Program-made: the position numbers and the translations under genes
Assembly (NCBI GenBank): GCA_030631385.1
Contig: DAOVLG010000025.1
Location: forward strand, 1 to 11,559
Length of the DNA stretch: 11,559 nt
Reading direction: 5' to 3'
From: Candidatus Coatesiibacteriota bacterium
Lineage (GTDB): Bacteria > RBG-13-66-14
The notes under the pieces: generated by a model
The model's database searches: none
Told to the model about the DNA's origin: nothing
Seen by the model: only the letters and a program-made list of their open reading frames with translations
Shown: positions 1 through 6,745 of the stretch, in pieces
Layout: the number at the start of each line of letters is the position of its first letter
Position numbering within the stretch: position 1 is the stretch's first letter

Positions 1-37
1 CAACCGGTGAACCGGCGCTTCGTTCGTATACCAAACG

Positions 38-463
38 CTATTTTTCGGTTGTCGCGACGCTGGTTTCCACCGGCTCCGGCCGCGCCGGCTCGTTGAAGGA
101 CCCGTCCCGCCAGATGCGCTCGGCAATCAATTCGGCGTCGCAACGCGCCGCGGGGCTGATGTCGGCCACGCCGCGCACGTGGAGCATACCGATCACGCGA
201 CCCTCCAGACGGACGTCGTCACAACGGATCACACCGGCCAGCTTCGCCCCCTCGGCCACCCAAACCATGCCGGAGATATCTATCTCCCCCTCAAAGGTTC
301 CATGAACCAGTACGTTAACGTTCCCCTTCACCTCTCCGGCGATCTCATCGTCCGGGGAGACGTAGAAACCGATCGGAAGCTTATTCCTAACCGCGGCCGG
401 CCTGGGAGAAACCTGGGGCTGTACGCTTTTCTTCTTCGGTTTAAGGATGTCGAATAATCCCAT
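38..463 (-). CDS. Bactofilin-family polymer-forming cytoskeletal protein
   Basis: The 141-residue product is a small bactofilin (polymer-forming, DUF583-type). Such proteins self-assemble into filaments without nucleotide and position cell-wall or envelope factors at the inner face of the membrane. The N-terminus (MGLFDILKPKKK) is a short, hydrophobic then basic segment like the membrane-targeting tails of the family. Residues about 38-120 are a run of short beta-strand repeats rich in G-x-V/I and G-x-I spacing (EIAGEVKGNV, GTFEGEIDI, AKLAGVI, VRLEGRVIGML), as expected for a right-handed beta-helix. The last 20 residues are Pro/Glu-rich and probably disordered. The ATG is preceded by AGGTG at 471-475, which overlaps the pfkA stop codon, so translation is probably coupled to pfkA. 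Only 10 bases separate the two genes. The family call is firm; the particular cellular role is not visible. Confidence 0.88.
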   Translation of the reverse strand: MGLFDILKPKKKSVQPQVSPRPAAVRNKLPIGFYVSPDDEIAGEVKGNVNVLVHGTFEGEIDISGMVWVAEGAKLAGVIRCDDVRLEGRVIGMLHVRGVADISPAARCDAELIAERIWRDGSFNEPARPEPVETSVATTEK

Positions 464-473
464 TGTTGAACAC

Positions 474-1454
474 CTAGATACTCAGGATTCCCAGAAGGGC
501 GTACTCCTGGTGGTTGAACCGATGCTCGTGGATGGTAACGTCTTCCAGCGGTGTATGTCGGATGGCGTTGGAAACCAGACCGACGAGGATATCGCCCATC
601 CCCCCGGCAACCGCCTTTACGGCCGCCCAGCCAAGCCGCGCCGCCAGGTTCCGGTCGTAGGAGGTCGGTGTCCCGCCCCGCTGCAGATGACCCAGCACCG
701 TAGCCCGACACTCGATGCCGGTCAGCGATTCGATCTCCCGGGCGATCATCTCGGCCCGGCCAGCCCCCTCGGCGCAGATGACGATGGCCGATTTCTTCCT
801 GGAACGCTTCAGATTGAAGGTCAGCCGCTCAGCCAGGGGCGTCAGTTCGGCGCTTTCGGGTACCTCGGGCACGATGGCCGCCTCCGCGCCGCCGGCCAGA
901 GCCACCTCCAGGGCGATCGCCCCCGAACTCCGCCCCATCACCTCGACGATGAAGATCCGGTGATGGCTGTCGGCGGTCTGGCGGAGTTTATCCACGGCGT
1001 CGAGCGCAGTGTTCACCGCCGAATCGAAGCCGATGGAGTTGTCGGTACCGTAGATATCGTTGTCTATGGAAGCGGGTACGCCGACGACATTGAGCTCCGT
1101 CTCTCGAGCCACGGTGTGGGCTCCGGCGACCGATCCGTTACCACCGATCACCACCAACCCCTCGATCGCTCGTTCCTTTAAGTGGGCGTAGGCCCGCTTC
1201 CGGTTTCCGGTTTCCCGGAACTCCGGCGAACGCGAGGTGCCAAGGATGGTACCGCCCCGGTCAATGATCCCGCCGACATCCCGGCTTTCCAGCGGTCTTC
1301 CGAGCCCCTCTAAAAGCCCCTGATAGCCGTCGGCCACCCCCCAGACCCTCCAACCTATCGAAAGCGCCGTCCGGGTGACGGATCGAATGCAGGCGTTCAT
1401 GCCGGGGGAATCGCCACCCGAGGTCAGTACGGCGATACTGGATTGTTCCCCCAT
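474..1454 (-). CDS. pfkA: 6-phosphofructokinase, ATP-type
   Basis: The product phosphorylates fructose 6-phosphate to fructose 1,6-bisphosphate in cytoplasmic glycolysis. Its 326 residues are normal for bacterial PfkA. Visible motifs are the N-terminal nucleotide loop TSGGDSPGMNA (11-21), TSRSPEF (73-79), the catalytic segment PASIDNDIYGTD (127-138) with D131 and D133 at the positions of E. coli D127/D129, VEVMGRSSG (170-178), and GHLQRGG (255-261), the F6P-binding His/Arg pair. PPi-dependent enzymes have Asp after GGD and Lys before TIDND; here these sites are Gly (N106-G107) and Ala128, so the phosphoryl donor should be ATP. The magnesium-site motif usually written GGDGS reads GGNGS: N106 (codon aac) stands where E. 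coli has D103. I see no good Shine-Dalgarno upstream of the ATG, only an A-rich tract. A bactofilin gene follows 10 bases downstream. Family assignment is secure; activity with Asn106 is an inference. Confidence 0.95.
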   Translation of the reverse strand: MGEQSSIAVLTSGGDSPGMNACIRSVTRTALSIGWRVWGVADGYQGLLEGLGRPLESRDVGGIIDRGGTILGTSRSPEFRETGNRKRAYAHLKERAIEGLVVIGGNGSVAGAHTVARETELNVVGVPASIDNDIYGTDNSIGFDSAVNTALDAVDKLRQTADSHHRIFIVEVMGRSSGAIALEVALAGGAEAAIVPEVPESAELTPLAERLTFNLKRSRKKSAIVICAEGAGRAEMIAREIESLTGIECRATVLGHLQRGGTPTSYDRNLAARLGWAAVKAVAGGMGDILVGLVSNAIRHTPLEDVTIHEHRFNHQEYALLGILSI

Positions 1455-1522
1455 GCGGACCCGGCTAGGATTTTTTTTGCGTTGGCGGCCAGGTTAGGGT
1501 TCCGCACCCGCCACCGACTCCT

Positions 1523-1551
1523 AGATTAGCACACCGGTATTACCTAGTCAA
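1523..1551 (-). promoter_or_regulatory. Probable sigma-70-type promoter of pfkA-bactofilin
   Basis: Read on the minus strand, TTGACT (1546-1551) is followed by a 17-base spacer and TAATCT (1523-1528), with TGC just before the -10 as in extended -10 promoters. The -35 matches the consensus at five of six bases; the -10 is weak. Transcription would start near 1516, giving a leader of about 60 bases before the pfkA ATG. Prediction by inspection only. Confidence 0.5.
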
Positions 1552-1578
1552 CGCAACATCCGCCGCTTGGAGGCGCGC

Positions 1579-1650
1579 ATGGTGGGGTTTGAGGACGACT
1601 ACGTTAAAAGCCGGGCAACAACCGCAAGGTCGTGGTGGATAGAGGTGTAA
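1579..1650 (+). CDS. Doubtful small ORF, 23 codons, with a strong Shine-Dalgarno
   Basis: An ATG at 1579 is preceded by GGAGG (1569-1573) at a spacing of five bases, a better ribosome binding site than many real genes here have. The reading frame runs 23 codons to TAA at 1648-1650, ending 19 bases before the -35 box of the mazG promoter. The predicted peptide begins MVGFEDDYVK and ends RSWWIEV. It has no signal peptide or membrane segment and I do not recognise it. No clear promoter lies upstream on this strand. It could be a small protein or a chance ORF in GC-rich intergenic DNA; chance is the likelier reading. Confidence 0.2.
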   Translation: MVGFEDDYVKSRATTARSWWIEV

Positions 1651-1669
1651 ATCCGTTTCTATCAGCCGA

Positions 1670-1699
1670 TTGACAGTCACCGGCGGGTCCCCGTATACT
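1670..1699 (+). promoter_or_regulatory. Strong sigma-70-type promoter of the mazG operon
   Basis: A perfect TTGACA (1670-1675) is followed by an 18-base spacer and TATACT (1694-1699, five of six bases). Transcription should start near 1706, leaving a leader of roughly 26 bases to the TTG start of mazG, with GAGGAG at 1719-1724 as ribosome binding site. It is the only good promoter seen ahead of mazG, the membrane protein gene, tsaE and tsaB, so it probably drives all four. Confidence 0.75.
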
Positions 1700-1731
1700 T
1701 CAACGGCCGCCCCAACCCGAGGAGAAACCTG

Positions 1732-2559
1732 TTGCAGCCCTACGACCGACTGCTGGAAACGCTGAGGATCCTCCTCGCCCCCGGCGGCTGCCCCTGGGAC
1801 GCCGAGCAGAACGTCGGCAGCATGGCCCGGTATCTAATCGAAGAGGCCTATGAATTCTACGAAGCGGTCAGCGATAAAAGTTCCCCCCAGGCCCCGGAGA
1901 GGGCTGCCGAGGAGCTGGGTGACGTCCTCTACCTGGCCAGTTTCATCGGACTTCTGGCGGAACGCGACGGCGCCTTTACCCTGGCCGACGCCCTCGAACG
2001 TGCCGCGGCGAAGATGCGCCGGCGCCACCCCCACGTTTTCGACCCTCAGGGGCCGAAGCTCCCCGACGCCGAGGCGGTGATCCGGAACTGGGAGAGGGTG
2101 AAGCAGGGTGAAGCCGAGGGGAGGGACGAGTCGGCGGGCCTCCCCCTGAGCCACGCTCTGGCCGGGATTCCCGTGTGCACGCCGCCTCTCTTGCGGGCGG
2201 TCCGAGCCCAGGAGAAGGCGGCCCATTACCACTTCGATTGGCCCGAGGTCGGTGGTGTACTGGACAAGCTGGAGGAAGAGATCGGGGAGCTCCGCTCGGT
2301 CGTGGAAGGTGACGATGACGAGCGGATCGCCGACGAACTCGGCGACGTCCTCTTCTCCCTGGCGAACCTCGCCCGTTTTTTACGGATCGACCCCGGACAG
2401 GCCCTGATCGGGACGATCGTCAAGTTCCAGGAGAGGCTCCGGTGGATGGAGACGCGGTGCGCCGCCGGGGGCAAGTCTCTGACCGACCTTAACCTTGCCG
2501 AACTCGAGGAACTGTGGCAGAAGGCCAAGCTCCAGCCAAGAAAGGGCTCCTCGGGATAA
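1732..2559 (+). CDS. mazG: Nucleoside triphosphate pyrophosphohydrolase MazG
   Basis: MazG hydrolyses (d)NTPs to NMPs and pyrophosphate, a house-cleaning activity against surplus or damaged nucleotides that also affects ppGpp levels in E. coli. The 275 residues carry two MazG domains in tandem, as in the E. coli protein (263 aa). In the first, CPWDAEQ (20-26) precedes EEAYE (37-41) and EELGD (60-64), the EExxE/ExxD metal site, then RRRHPHVF (97-104). In the second, EKAAHYHFDWP (161-171) leads to EEEIGE (181-186) and DELGD (201-205), then KFQERLRWME (231-240). The start is TTG, chosen because GAGGAG lies seven bases upstream and the reading frame begins right at the conserved N-terminus. It is first in a four-gene operon; its last 46 bases are overlapped by the next gene. 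The pyrophosphate it makes could feed the pyrophosphatase encoded in this window, but that link is only inferred. Confidence 0.95.
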   Translation: MQPYDRLLETLRILLAPGGCPWDAEQNVGSMARYLIEEAYEFYEAVSDKSSPQAPERAAEELGDVLYLASFIGLLAERDGAFTLADALERAAAKMRRRHPHVFDPQGPKLPDAEAVIRNWERVKQGEAEGRDESAGLPLSHALAGIPVCTPPLLRAVRAQEKAAHYHFDWPEVGGVLDKLEEEIGELRSVVEGDDDERIADELGDVLFSLANLARFLRIDPGQALIGTIVKFQERLRWMETRCAAGGKSLTDLNLAELEELWQKAKLQPRKGSSG

Positions 2560-4406
2560 CCCTTCTCGTCGCAGCCGTCGCCATCCTGGCGGGAATCGTC
2601 TACCAGGTCACCGACGGGGGACTGGCCGACGGCGCCTACCTCCAGCTCTCCTTCTCCGATCAGCTGCTCGCCGGGGAGAGCTTCCGCATCAACGTGGACG
2701 ATCCCTCGAGCGACGCCACCGCCAACCCCCTCCTGGTCGGCCTTTTATCGTTGGGGCGGCTGCTGTTCGGCGGGGAGGCGGGAAAGCTCACCGCCCGGGT
2801 GCTGGGGGTGTTGATCCTGGCCGGCTTCGGCTTACTGGCCCTCCGTTTGGCGAAAAATCTCGGCGCAAAGGGATACATCGCCTGTATAGCCGGTTTAACG
2901 GTGGTCCTCTCACCCTCTGTCATCGCGGCGTCCTGTTCGTTGCAACCGATCGCCCTCGACGCCCTCCTGCTCACGGCCGCCGTCTCAGGCATTCTTCGCG
3001 GGATCGGCACCCTCGTAATCGCCGCCGGGGCCCTCACCCTCACCGGCTACTCGGGTATGTTTGCCGGACTGGCCCTCGTCGCGGCGGTACCGGCCATAGA
3101 CGCCGTCAAGGGGAAGCAGCTCGAGAAGCGCTACCTCCTACTCCTCATCCCCTTCGCTCTGGCGGCGGGCAGGGCCGTCGGCGGACCGATCCTCTTCGAA
3201 TCCGTCCCCCTGCATGAGGTGCTCGCCCCAGTGGCACTCTCCGGGGCGATTCTGACACAGCGCCTAACGCTGGTGGCCGCCCTACCGGTCGAGATCTTCA
3301 CCCTCATCGGTGTCTCGATAACGGGCTTCCTCCTCTCCGCGGTTGCCTTCGGGTTGGCCATCCCCAAACTGAAGTGGCGGACCTCCCTGGCGGCGATCCT
3401 GATCGCCGCGGCGGTGACCTCCCTGGTAATGCGTGGGGGGGAACTCATGACTATTTGGGCGGTGCCCCTGGTGATCGTGGCCGGGGTGGTCTGGTGCGGC
3501 TCATACTGGAAGGAAAAGGCCCGACCGTGGATCACCCTGGGCGTTGCTCTTGCCTTTGTGGTCCCCGCTCTTGTAGATTTTCCGCCGGGTGGTGTTGACG
3601 GAGGCGTGCTGGCCCTGTGCCGTCAGGTGCCCGAGGTTCTGCCACCCCGGACCGTCCTCGCCACGTCCCATCCAGGCGCCTACCGCTACCTCGCGGACGT
3701 TCCGGTGGTGGACCTCTCCGGAGCGCTGCCCCCCCGGATCCGCGAGGGACCGCGCAACCTGCCGGTGGTGCTCGAGAACTGGGCCCGTCGGGTGAGGGTT
3801 CGCCGTCCGACCTACGTCGTAAGCGACGAGGCGAACATCGCGGAGGTGGAAAAAACGCCCCTTCTCGAACGGGTCTACCCCGAAAACGACGACCCAAACG
3901 CCCTCTGGCGCATCAACTGGGAACCGCTGGACCGCCGCGAAGGACTGTGGGACCCCGGCGTGCTGGAATGCATCGGTGAAGGCCGGCTCATCAGTTGGGT
4001 GGAGATCGGCGGTGACACCGGACTGACCGGGATCATCTCCACCGAGAGCTACGGACCCACCGAATGTGATTGGAAGCTCATCGTACAGTCCGTGGAGCTG
4101 GGGGGACGCCGAACCATGCTGGCCGACACCTGCCTCGTTTACCGAAACGCCGAGGCCGTCCGTGTTGACATCCTCCTACCCCCCCACACCCGTATCGTCT
4201 GCTTACGCCTGTTCGTGGAAGGAGCCGTGGAGTCGGTGTGCCGCAGCGAAGCCGACACCTACTCGGCCTTCCACAGCCTCCGCCCGAACCGATGGAACGA
4301 GATCGCGGTCAGCGTGCCGAAATCTGTGGCCAGCGTGAGCCTGACCTTTATGGGTCTGGGAACCGACTCAAAGCTCGGACTGGGCTCCGTGTGGTTTTTC
4401 AACTGA
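2514..4406 (+). CDS. Multi-pass membrane protein, GT-C glycosyltransferase-like, with C-terminal soluble domain
   Basis: I do not recognise a named family. The 630-residue product has a membrane helix at about 11-30, further hydrophobic segments between about 93 and 355 (around 8-10 helices in all), and a soluble C-terminal half (about 360-630). The first loop, LADGAYLQLSFSDQLLAGES (37-56) followed by NPLLVGLLSLGRLL (71-84), resembles the DDAYISFRYARNLAEG...NPLW signature of GT-C (PMT/ArnT-like) transferases, with one Asp (D39) rather than the usual acidic pair. The stretch YRYLADVPVVDLSG (390-403) matches the 'vIDLxG' segment that many such proteins have after their last helix. Residues about 470-630 look beta-rich and could be a carbohydrate-binding-like sandwich. 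If it is a transferase, it would use a polyprenyl-linked sugar at the outer membrane face; that is inference. The GTG start with GAGGA at 2506-2510 lies inside mazG (46-base overlap), and the stop overlaps the tsaE start by one base. Confidence 0.6.
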   Translation: MAEGQAPAKKGLLGITLLVAAVAILAGIVYQVTDGGLADGAYLQLSFSDQLLAGESFRINVDDPSSDATANPLLVGLLSLGRLLFGGEAGKLTARVLGVLILAGFGLLALRLAKNLGAKGYIACIAGLTVVLSPSVIAASCSLQPIALDALLLTAAVSGILRGIGTLVIAAGALTLTGYSGMFAGLALVAAVPAIDAVKGKQLEKRYLLLLIPFALAAGRAVGGPILFESVPLHEVLAPVALSGAILTQRLTLVAALPVEIFTLIGVSITGFLLSAVAFGLAIPKLKWRTSLAAILIAAAVTSLVMRGGELMTIWAVPLVIVAGVVWCGSYWKEKARPWITLGVALAFVVPALVDFPPGGVDGGVLALCRQVPEVLPPRTVLATSHPGAYRYLADVPVVDLSGALPPRIREGPRNLPVVLENWARRVRVRRPTYVVSDEANIAEVEKTPLLERVYPENDDPNALWRINWEPLDRREGLWDPGVLECIGEGRLISWVEIGGDTGLTGIISTESYGPTECDWKLIVQSVELGGRRTMLADTCLVYRNAEAVRVDILLPPHTRIVCLRLFVEGAVESVCRSEADTYSAFHSLRPNRWNEIAVSVPKSVASVSLTFMGLGTDSKLGLGSVWFFN

Positions 4407-4861
4407 TGGAAACGGGACTCTACCTCCCCGACGAGGGATCCACCATCGCCCTGGGTGAACGAATCGGCCGCTCATGCCGCGGCGGGGAGACGCTGCTGCT
4501 CACCGGGAAGCTCGGTGCGGGGAAGACCACCCTCATACGCGGAGTGGCGCGTGGTCTGGGCATTACCCGCGGGGTCAGGAGCCCCACCTTCCAACTGCTG
4601 CGCGAGCATAGGGGCCGGTTGACCCTGTACCACGCCGATCTGTACCGGCTCGGCGATGGAGTGGAGGATGAGATAACCCAGCTCGGACTGGACGAGCTGC
4701 CGGGTTCGAGGGGCGTACTGGCGGTGGAGTGGGCCGAGCGTGGTTTTTGGGGTGATCGGGGCCTCCAGATTAAACTCAGCTTCGAGGCAACGGGGCGGAG
4801 GGCGATCCTCTCAACCGGAGACCGGGGGCACCTGCACCTCCTCGGAGAAGGGGAACGATGA
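4406..4861 (+). CDS. tsaE: tRNA t6A biosynthesis ATPase TsaE
   Basis: TsaE is the ATPase that, with TsaB, TsaD and TsaC, makes N6-threonylcarbamoyladenosine at position 37 of ANN-decoding tRNAs. The 151 residues match the usual family length. Seen directly: Walker A GKLGAGKT (34-41), the SPTF switch segment (59-62), YHADLYRL (75-82) and the VEWAER Walker-B-like strand (107-112). The start is the ATG in the TGATG overlap with the stop of the upstream membrane protein gene. A longer in-frame reading from 4238 exists, but it extends into that gene and has no family similarity before this Met. The stop overlaps the tsaB start in ATGA. tsaE next to tsaB is a common arrangement; tsaD and tsaC are not in this window. 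Confidence 0.95.
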   Translation: METGLYLPDEGSTIALGERIGRSCRGGETLLLTGKLGAGKTTLIRGVARGLGITRGVRSPTFQLLREHRGRLTLYHADLYRLGDGVEDEITQLGLDELPGSRGVLAVEWAERGFWGDRGLQIKLSFEATGRRAILSTGDRGHLHLLGEGER

Positions 4862-5514
4862 AACGACTGATCGCTTTGGCCACGGCCACCCGTCGCGGCG
4901 GTGCGGCAATAATCGAAGACGGCGAACCCACCGCCGTACGGGACATCTCACCGTCCCAAACCGGCGGGGCCGCGCTCCTGGCCGGAGCGAAAAACTGCCT
5001 GGAGGAAACCGGCTTGGGGTGGGGGGATCTCACCGCCGTAGCCGTGGCTCTCGGCCCCGGCTCCTTCACCGGCCTCAGGGTTGGGCTGGCCACCGCCCTC
5101 GGCCTCGTCGAATCGCTGGGGCTGAAGCTCGTCGGCGTGGGCAGCCTGAACTGCGTCGCTCGGGGGGCGAACGACGAATTGGGGGAGGATGGGATCATTT
5201 GTGCCACGCTCCCAGCGGGGGAGGGCCTGTTTTACGCACAACTCTTCCAGTACAATAACCCGCTCGGCGGCGTGAGCATGGTTCCGGTGGGCGAACTCAT
5301 CGAACGCCACCCGGCCCAGAAGTACATCGGCGGAGCCCTGGAGGCCGCACTGGGCGGCCTTCAAGGGCGTCTCATTCCCCGCCACGACTGGGTGTCCCCG
5401 GTACACCTGGGTGTCCTGGCCTGGGAGCGCCTGATGCGGGGCGAGACGGATGACCCGACGAAGATCGCCCCGCTGTACGTGAAGCGACCGGCGGCCAGAC
5501 CGGCGTTTCGGTAA
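4858..5514 (+). CDS. tsaB: tRNA t6A biosynthesis protein TsaB
   Basis: TsaB is the catalytically inactive ASKHA-fold paralogue of TsaD that scaffolds the TsaB-TsaD-TsaE complex for t6A37 formation. The 218-residue length is normal. The family signature GPGSFTGLRVG is at 66-76, preceded by the predicted strand AVAVAL, and the C-terminus keeps PLYVKRPAARP, the typical end of the fold. The ATG overlaps the tsaE stop by four bases, and a purine-rich ribosome binding site (GGAGAAGGGG) lies just upstream in the tsaE end, so expression should be coupled. Last gene of the mazG operon. It faces rplI across a 214-base convergent gap. Confidence 0.93.
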   Translation: MKRLIALATATRRGGAAIIEDGEPTAVRDISPSQTGGAALLAGAKNCLEETGLGWGDLTAVAVALGPGSFTGLRVGLATALGLVESLGLKLVGVGSLNCVARGANDELGEDGIICATLPAGEGLFYAQLFQYNNPLGGVSMVPVGELIERHPAQKYIGGALEAALGGLQGRLIPRHDWVSPVHLGVLAWERLMRGETDDPTKIAPLYVKRPAARPAFR

Positions 5515-5567
5515 CACTTTAAGGAACCTATTCGGCGGATGGCAGGTGCAGAAGCGGTTATACGGGC

Positions 5568-5633
5568 GGGGCGATGCAGGGTCGCCCCACTCTACCCCCT
5601 CTCCCTAATCCCCTCCCCAGAGGGGCGAGGGGA
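5568..5633. repeat. Two GC-rich palindromes in the convergent gap (REP-like)
   Basis: The first palindrome pairs GGGGCGA (5568-5574) with TCGCCCC (5582-5588) across a 7-base loop. The second pairs TCCCCTC (5609-5615) with GAGGGGA (5627-5633), and can add two more G-C pairs inside. Between them is a C/T-rich run (5590-5608). No T-run follows either stem, so they are not classic intrinsic terminators, although they could slow polymerase coming from tsaB. Palindromes of this look (GGGGCGA...TCGCCCC and CCCTCTCC...AGAGGGG) occur as dispersed intergenic elements in several uncultivated lineages, from memory and unverified. Confidence 0.5.
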
Positions 5634-5676
5634 CGAATGAAACGGGCGGCCGGGCCGAACTAAGCGGGTGATATTT

Positions 5677-5703
5677 AAAAAAGCCCCGTCGAAAGGCAGG
5701 GCT
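5677..5703 (-). terminator. Intrinsic terminator of the rplI operon
   Basis: On the minus strand a 7-base-pair stem, AGCCCTG against CGGGGCT (one G-T pair), encloses the loop CCTTTCGA and is followed directly by a run of Ts (plus-strand A-tract 5677-5682). It lies 26 bases past the rplI stop codon, where the end of the minus-strand operon is expected. On the plus strand only a weak CGTTTAAT follows the stem, so termination of tsaB here would be poor. Confidence 0.8.
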
Positions 5704-5728
5704 CGTTTAATAAACGTAATCGGAGGTT

Positions 5729-6433
5729 TTACGGAGACGGCCCCTCTTCGGGCTCTTCCCCGCCTTCGGCATCCGCCTCCTCTACCGCGCCAACCGCCTT
5801 ATCCCCGGTATCGGCGGACTCTTCCTCGGTATCAGCCGTTTCATTGGTTTCGTCCGACTCCCCCTCCTCCTCGGCTTCCTCGGCCAGTATCTCCGGGGCA
5901 TGGGCCAGGGCCTCGTCCACACTCTGCCTGCCGCCGATGTAAAGCTGAGGATCGGGCACATCCTCGGCAAGACCGACGCCGCGCTCGTCGCCCTCGGCAA
6001 CGACCCATATCTTGGCCTGGGCGACCAGGTCGTGCTGGAAGCGGATCGGGATGTGGTACACGCCGACCTGTTTGATGTGGTCCTCCAGGATCACCTGGTT
6101 GCGGCTGATCTCGATACCCTGGGTGGCCAGGAGCTTGACGACCTCGTTCTCGCCCACCGATCCGTAGAGCCTGCCGGCATCGCTGGCCTTGCCGGCCACG
6201 GTGAAGCTCGCCGATTCGATCCGGCCGGAGAGATCCTCGTGCTGGCCGCGCATCCGGGTCAGCCTCCGCTCGTGGGCCGCGCGCTCGATCTCGACCTGTC
6301 TCCGCGCTCCCCTGGTCACCCTCATCGCCAGTTGCCTGGGAATCAAGAAGTTGCGGGCGTAGCCACCCTTGACGCGGACAACGTCGCCCCGTTTTCCCAG
6401 GTTCGGCACATCTTGACGCAGGATTACTTCCAT
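5729..6433 (-). CDS. rplI: 50S ribosomal protein bL9 with long acidic C-terminal tail
   Basis: bL9 is a large-subunit protein at the base of the L1 stalk. The N-terminal domain shows the hallmark MEVILRQDVPNLGKRGD (1-17) and VKGGYARNFLIPRQLA (21-36). The long connecting helix (about 42-75) and the C-terminal domain (about 76-148, with AGRLYGSVGENEV) follow. Known bL9 proteins are usually near 150 residues; this one is 234. The extra 85 residues include a segment rich in Glu, Asp, Ser and Thr from about 183 onward that is probably disordered. The tail stays in the same frame, ends cleanly, and lies before a good terminator, so I do not think it is a frameshift artefact. GGTGAG upstream of the ATG serves as ribosome binding site. 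Last gene of rpsF-ssb-rpsR-rplI, 46 bases after rpsR. Confidence 0.95.
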   Translation of the reverse strand: MEVILRQDVPNLGKRGDVVRVKGGYARNFLIPRQLAMRVTRGARRQVEIERAAHERRLTRMRGQHEDLSGRIESASFTVAGKASDAGRLYGSVGENEVVKLLATQGIEISRNQVILEDHIKQVGVYHIPIRFQHDLVAQAKIWVVAEGDERGVGLAEDVPDPQLYIGGRQSVDEALAHAPEILAEEAEEEGESDETNETADTEEESADTGDKAVGAVEEADAEGGEEPEEGPSP

Positions 6434-6479
6434 CGGCTCACCCGGCTGACGTTACGGTGATTATCGAGACAACGGCGGA

Positions 6480-6731
6480 TTAGCGGCGGTGGTACTCGAG
6501 TTTGTAGGGGATCCGGCCCAGAATACGGGCGCGTTTGATCGCACGGCTCAACTGCCGTTGGTGTTTGGCGCAGCAACCGGTGGTCCGCCGGGCGCGGATC
6601 TTCCCCCGCTCGGTGACGTACCGGCGGATCAGCTCCAGATCCTTGTAGTCTATCTTCTCGATCCCGTCCTTACAGAACCGGCAGTGACGCTTCCGCATCA
6701 TCCGCTTCTGTTTCTTCTTCCTGATGACCAC
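6480..6731 (-). CDS. rpsR: 30S ribosomal protein bS18, zinc-ribbon (C+) form
   Basis: bS18 sits beside bS6 on the platform of the small subunit. The 83-residue product keeps CRFC (17-20), IDYKD (27-31), and AKHQRQLSRAIKRARILGRIPY (55-76, the conserved rRNA-binding helix region). Cysteines 17 and 20 with C54 and H57 can form the zinc site of the metal-binding bS18 type; C53 is an additional Cys where Thr is common. The start is GTG, with GAGGA seven bases upstream; the N-terminal basic run KKKQKRMMRKR is typical. Separated from ssb by 14 bases. Confidence 0.95.
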   Translation of the reverse strand: MVIRKKKQKRMMRKRHCRFCKDGIEKIDYKDLELIRRYVTERGKIRARRTTGCCAKHQRQLSRAIKRARILGRIPYKLEYHRR

Positions 6732-6745
6732 TTATCGTCCTCGTT

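Noticed and set aside
474..1454. PPi-dependent phosphofructokinase working with the pyrophosphatase
   Set aside because: The PPi-type markers (Asp after the GGD position, Lys before TIDND) are absent; Gly107 and Ala128 indicate ATP.
4238..4405. 56-residue N-terminal extension of tsaE
   Set aside because: It overlaps the coding end of the membrane protein gene in another frame and is not part of the TsaE family; the TGATG junction gives a natural start.
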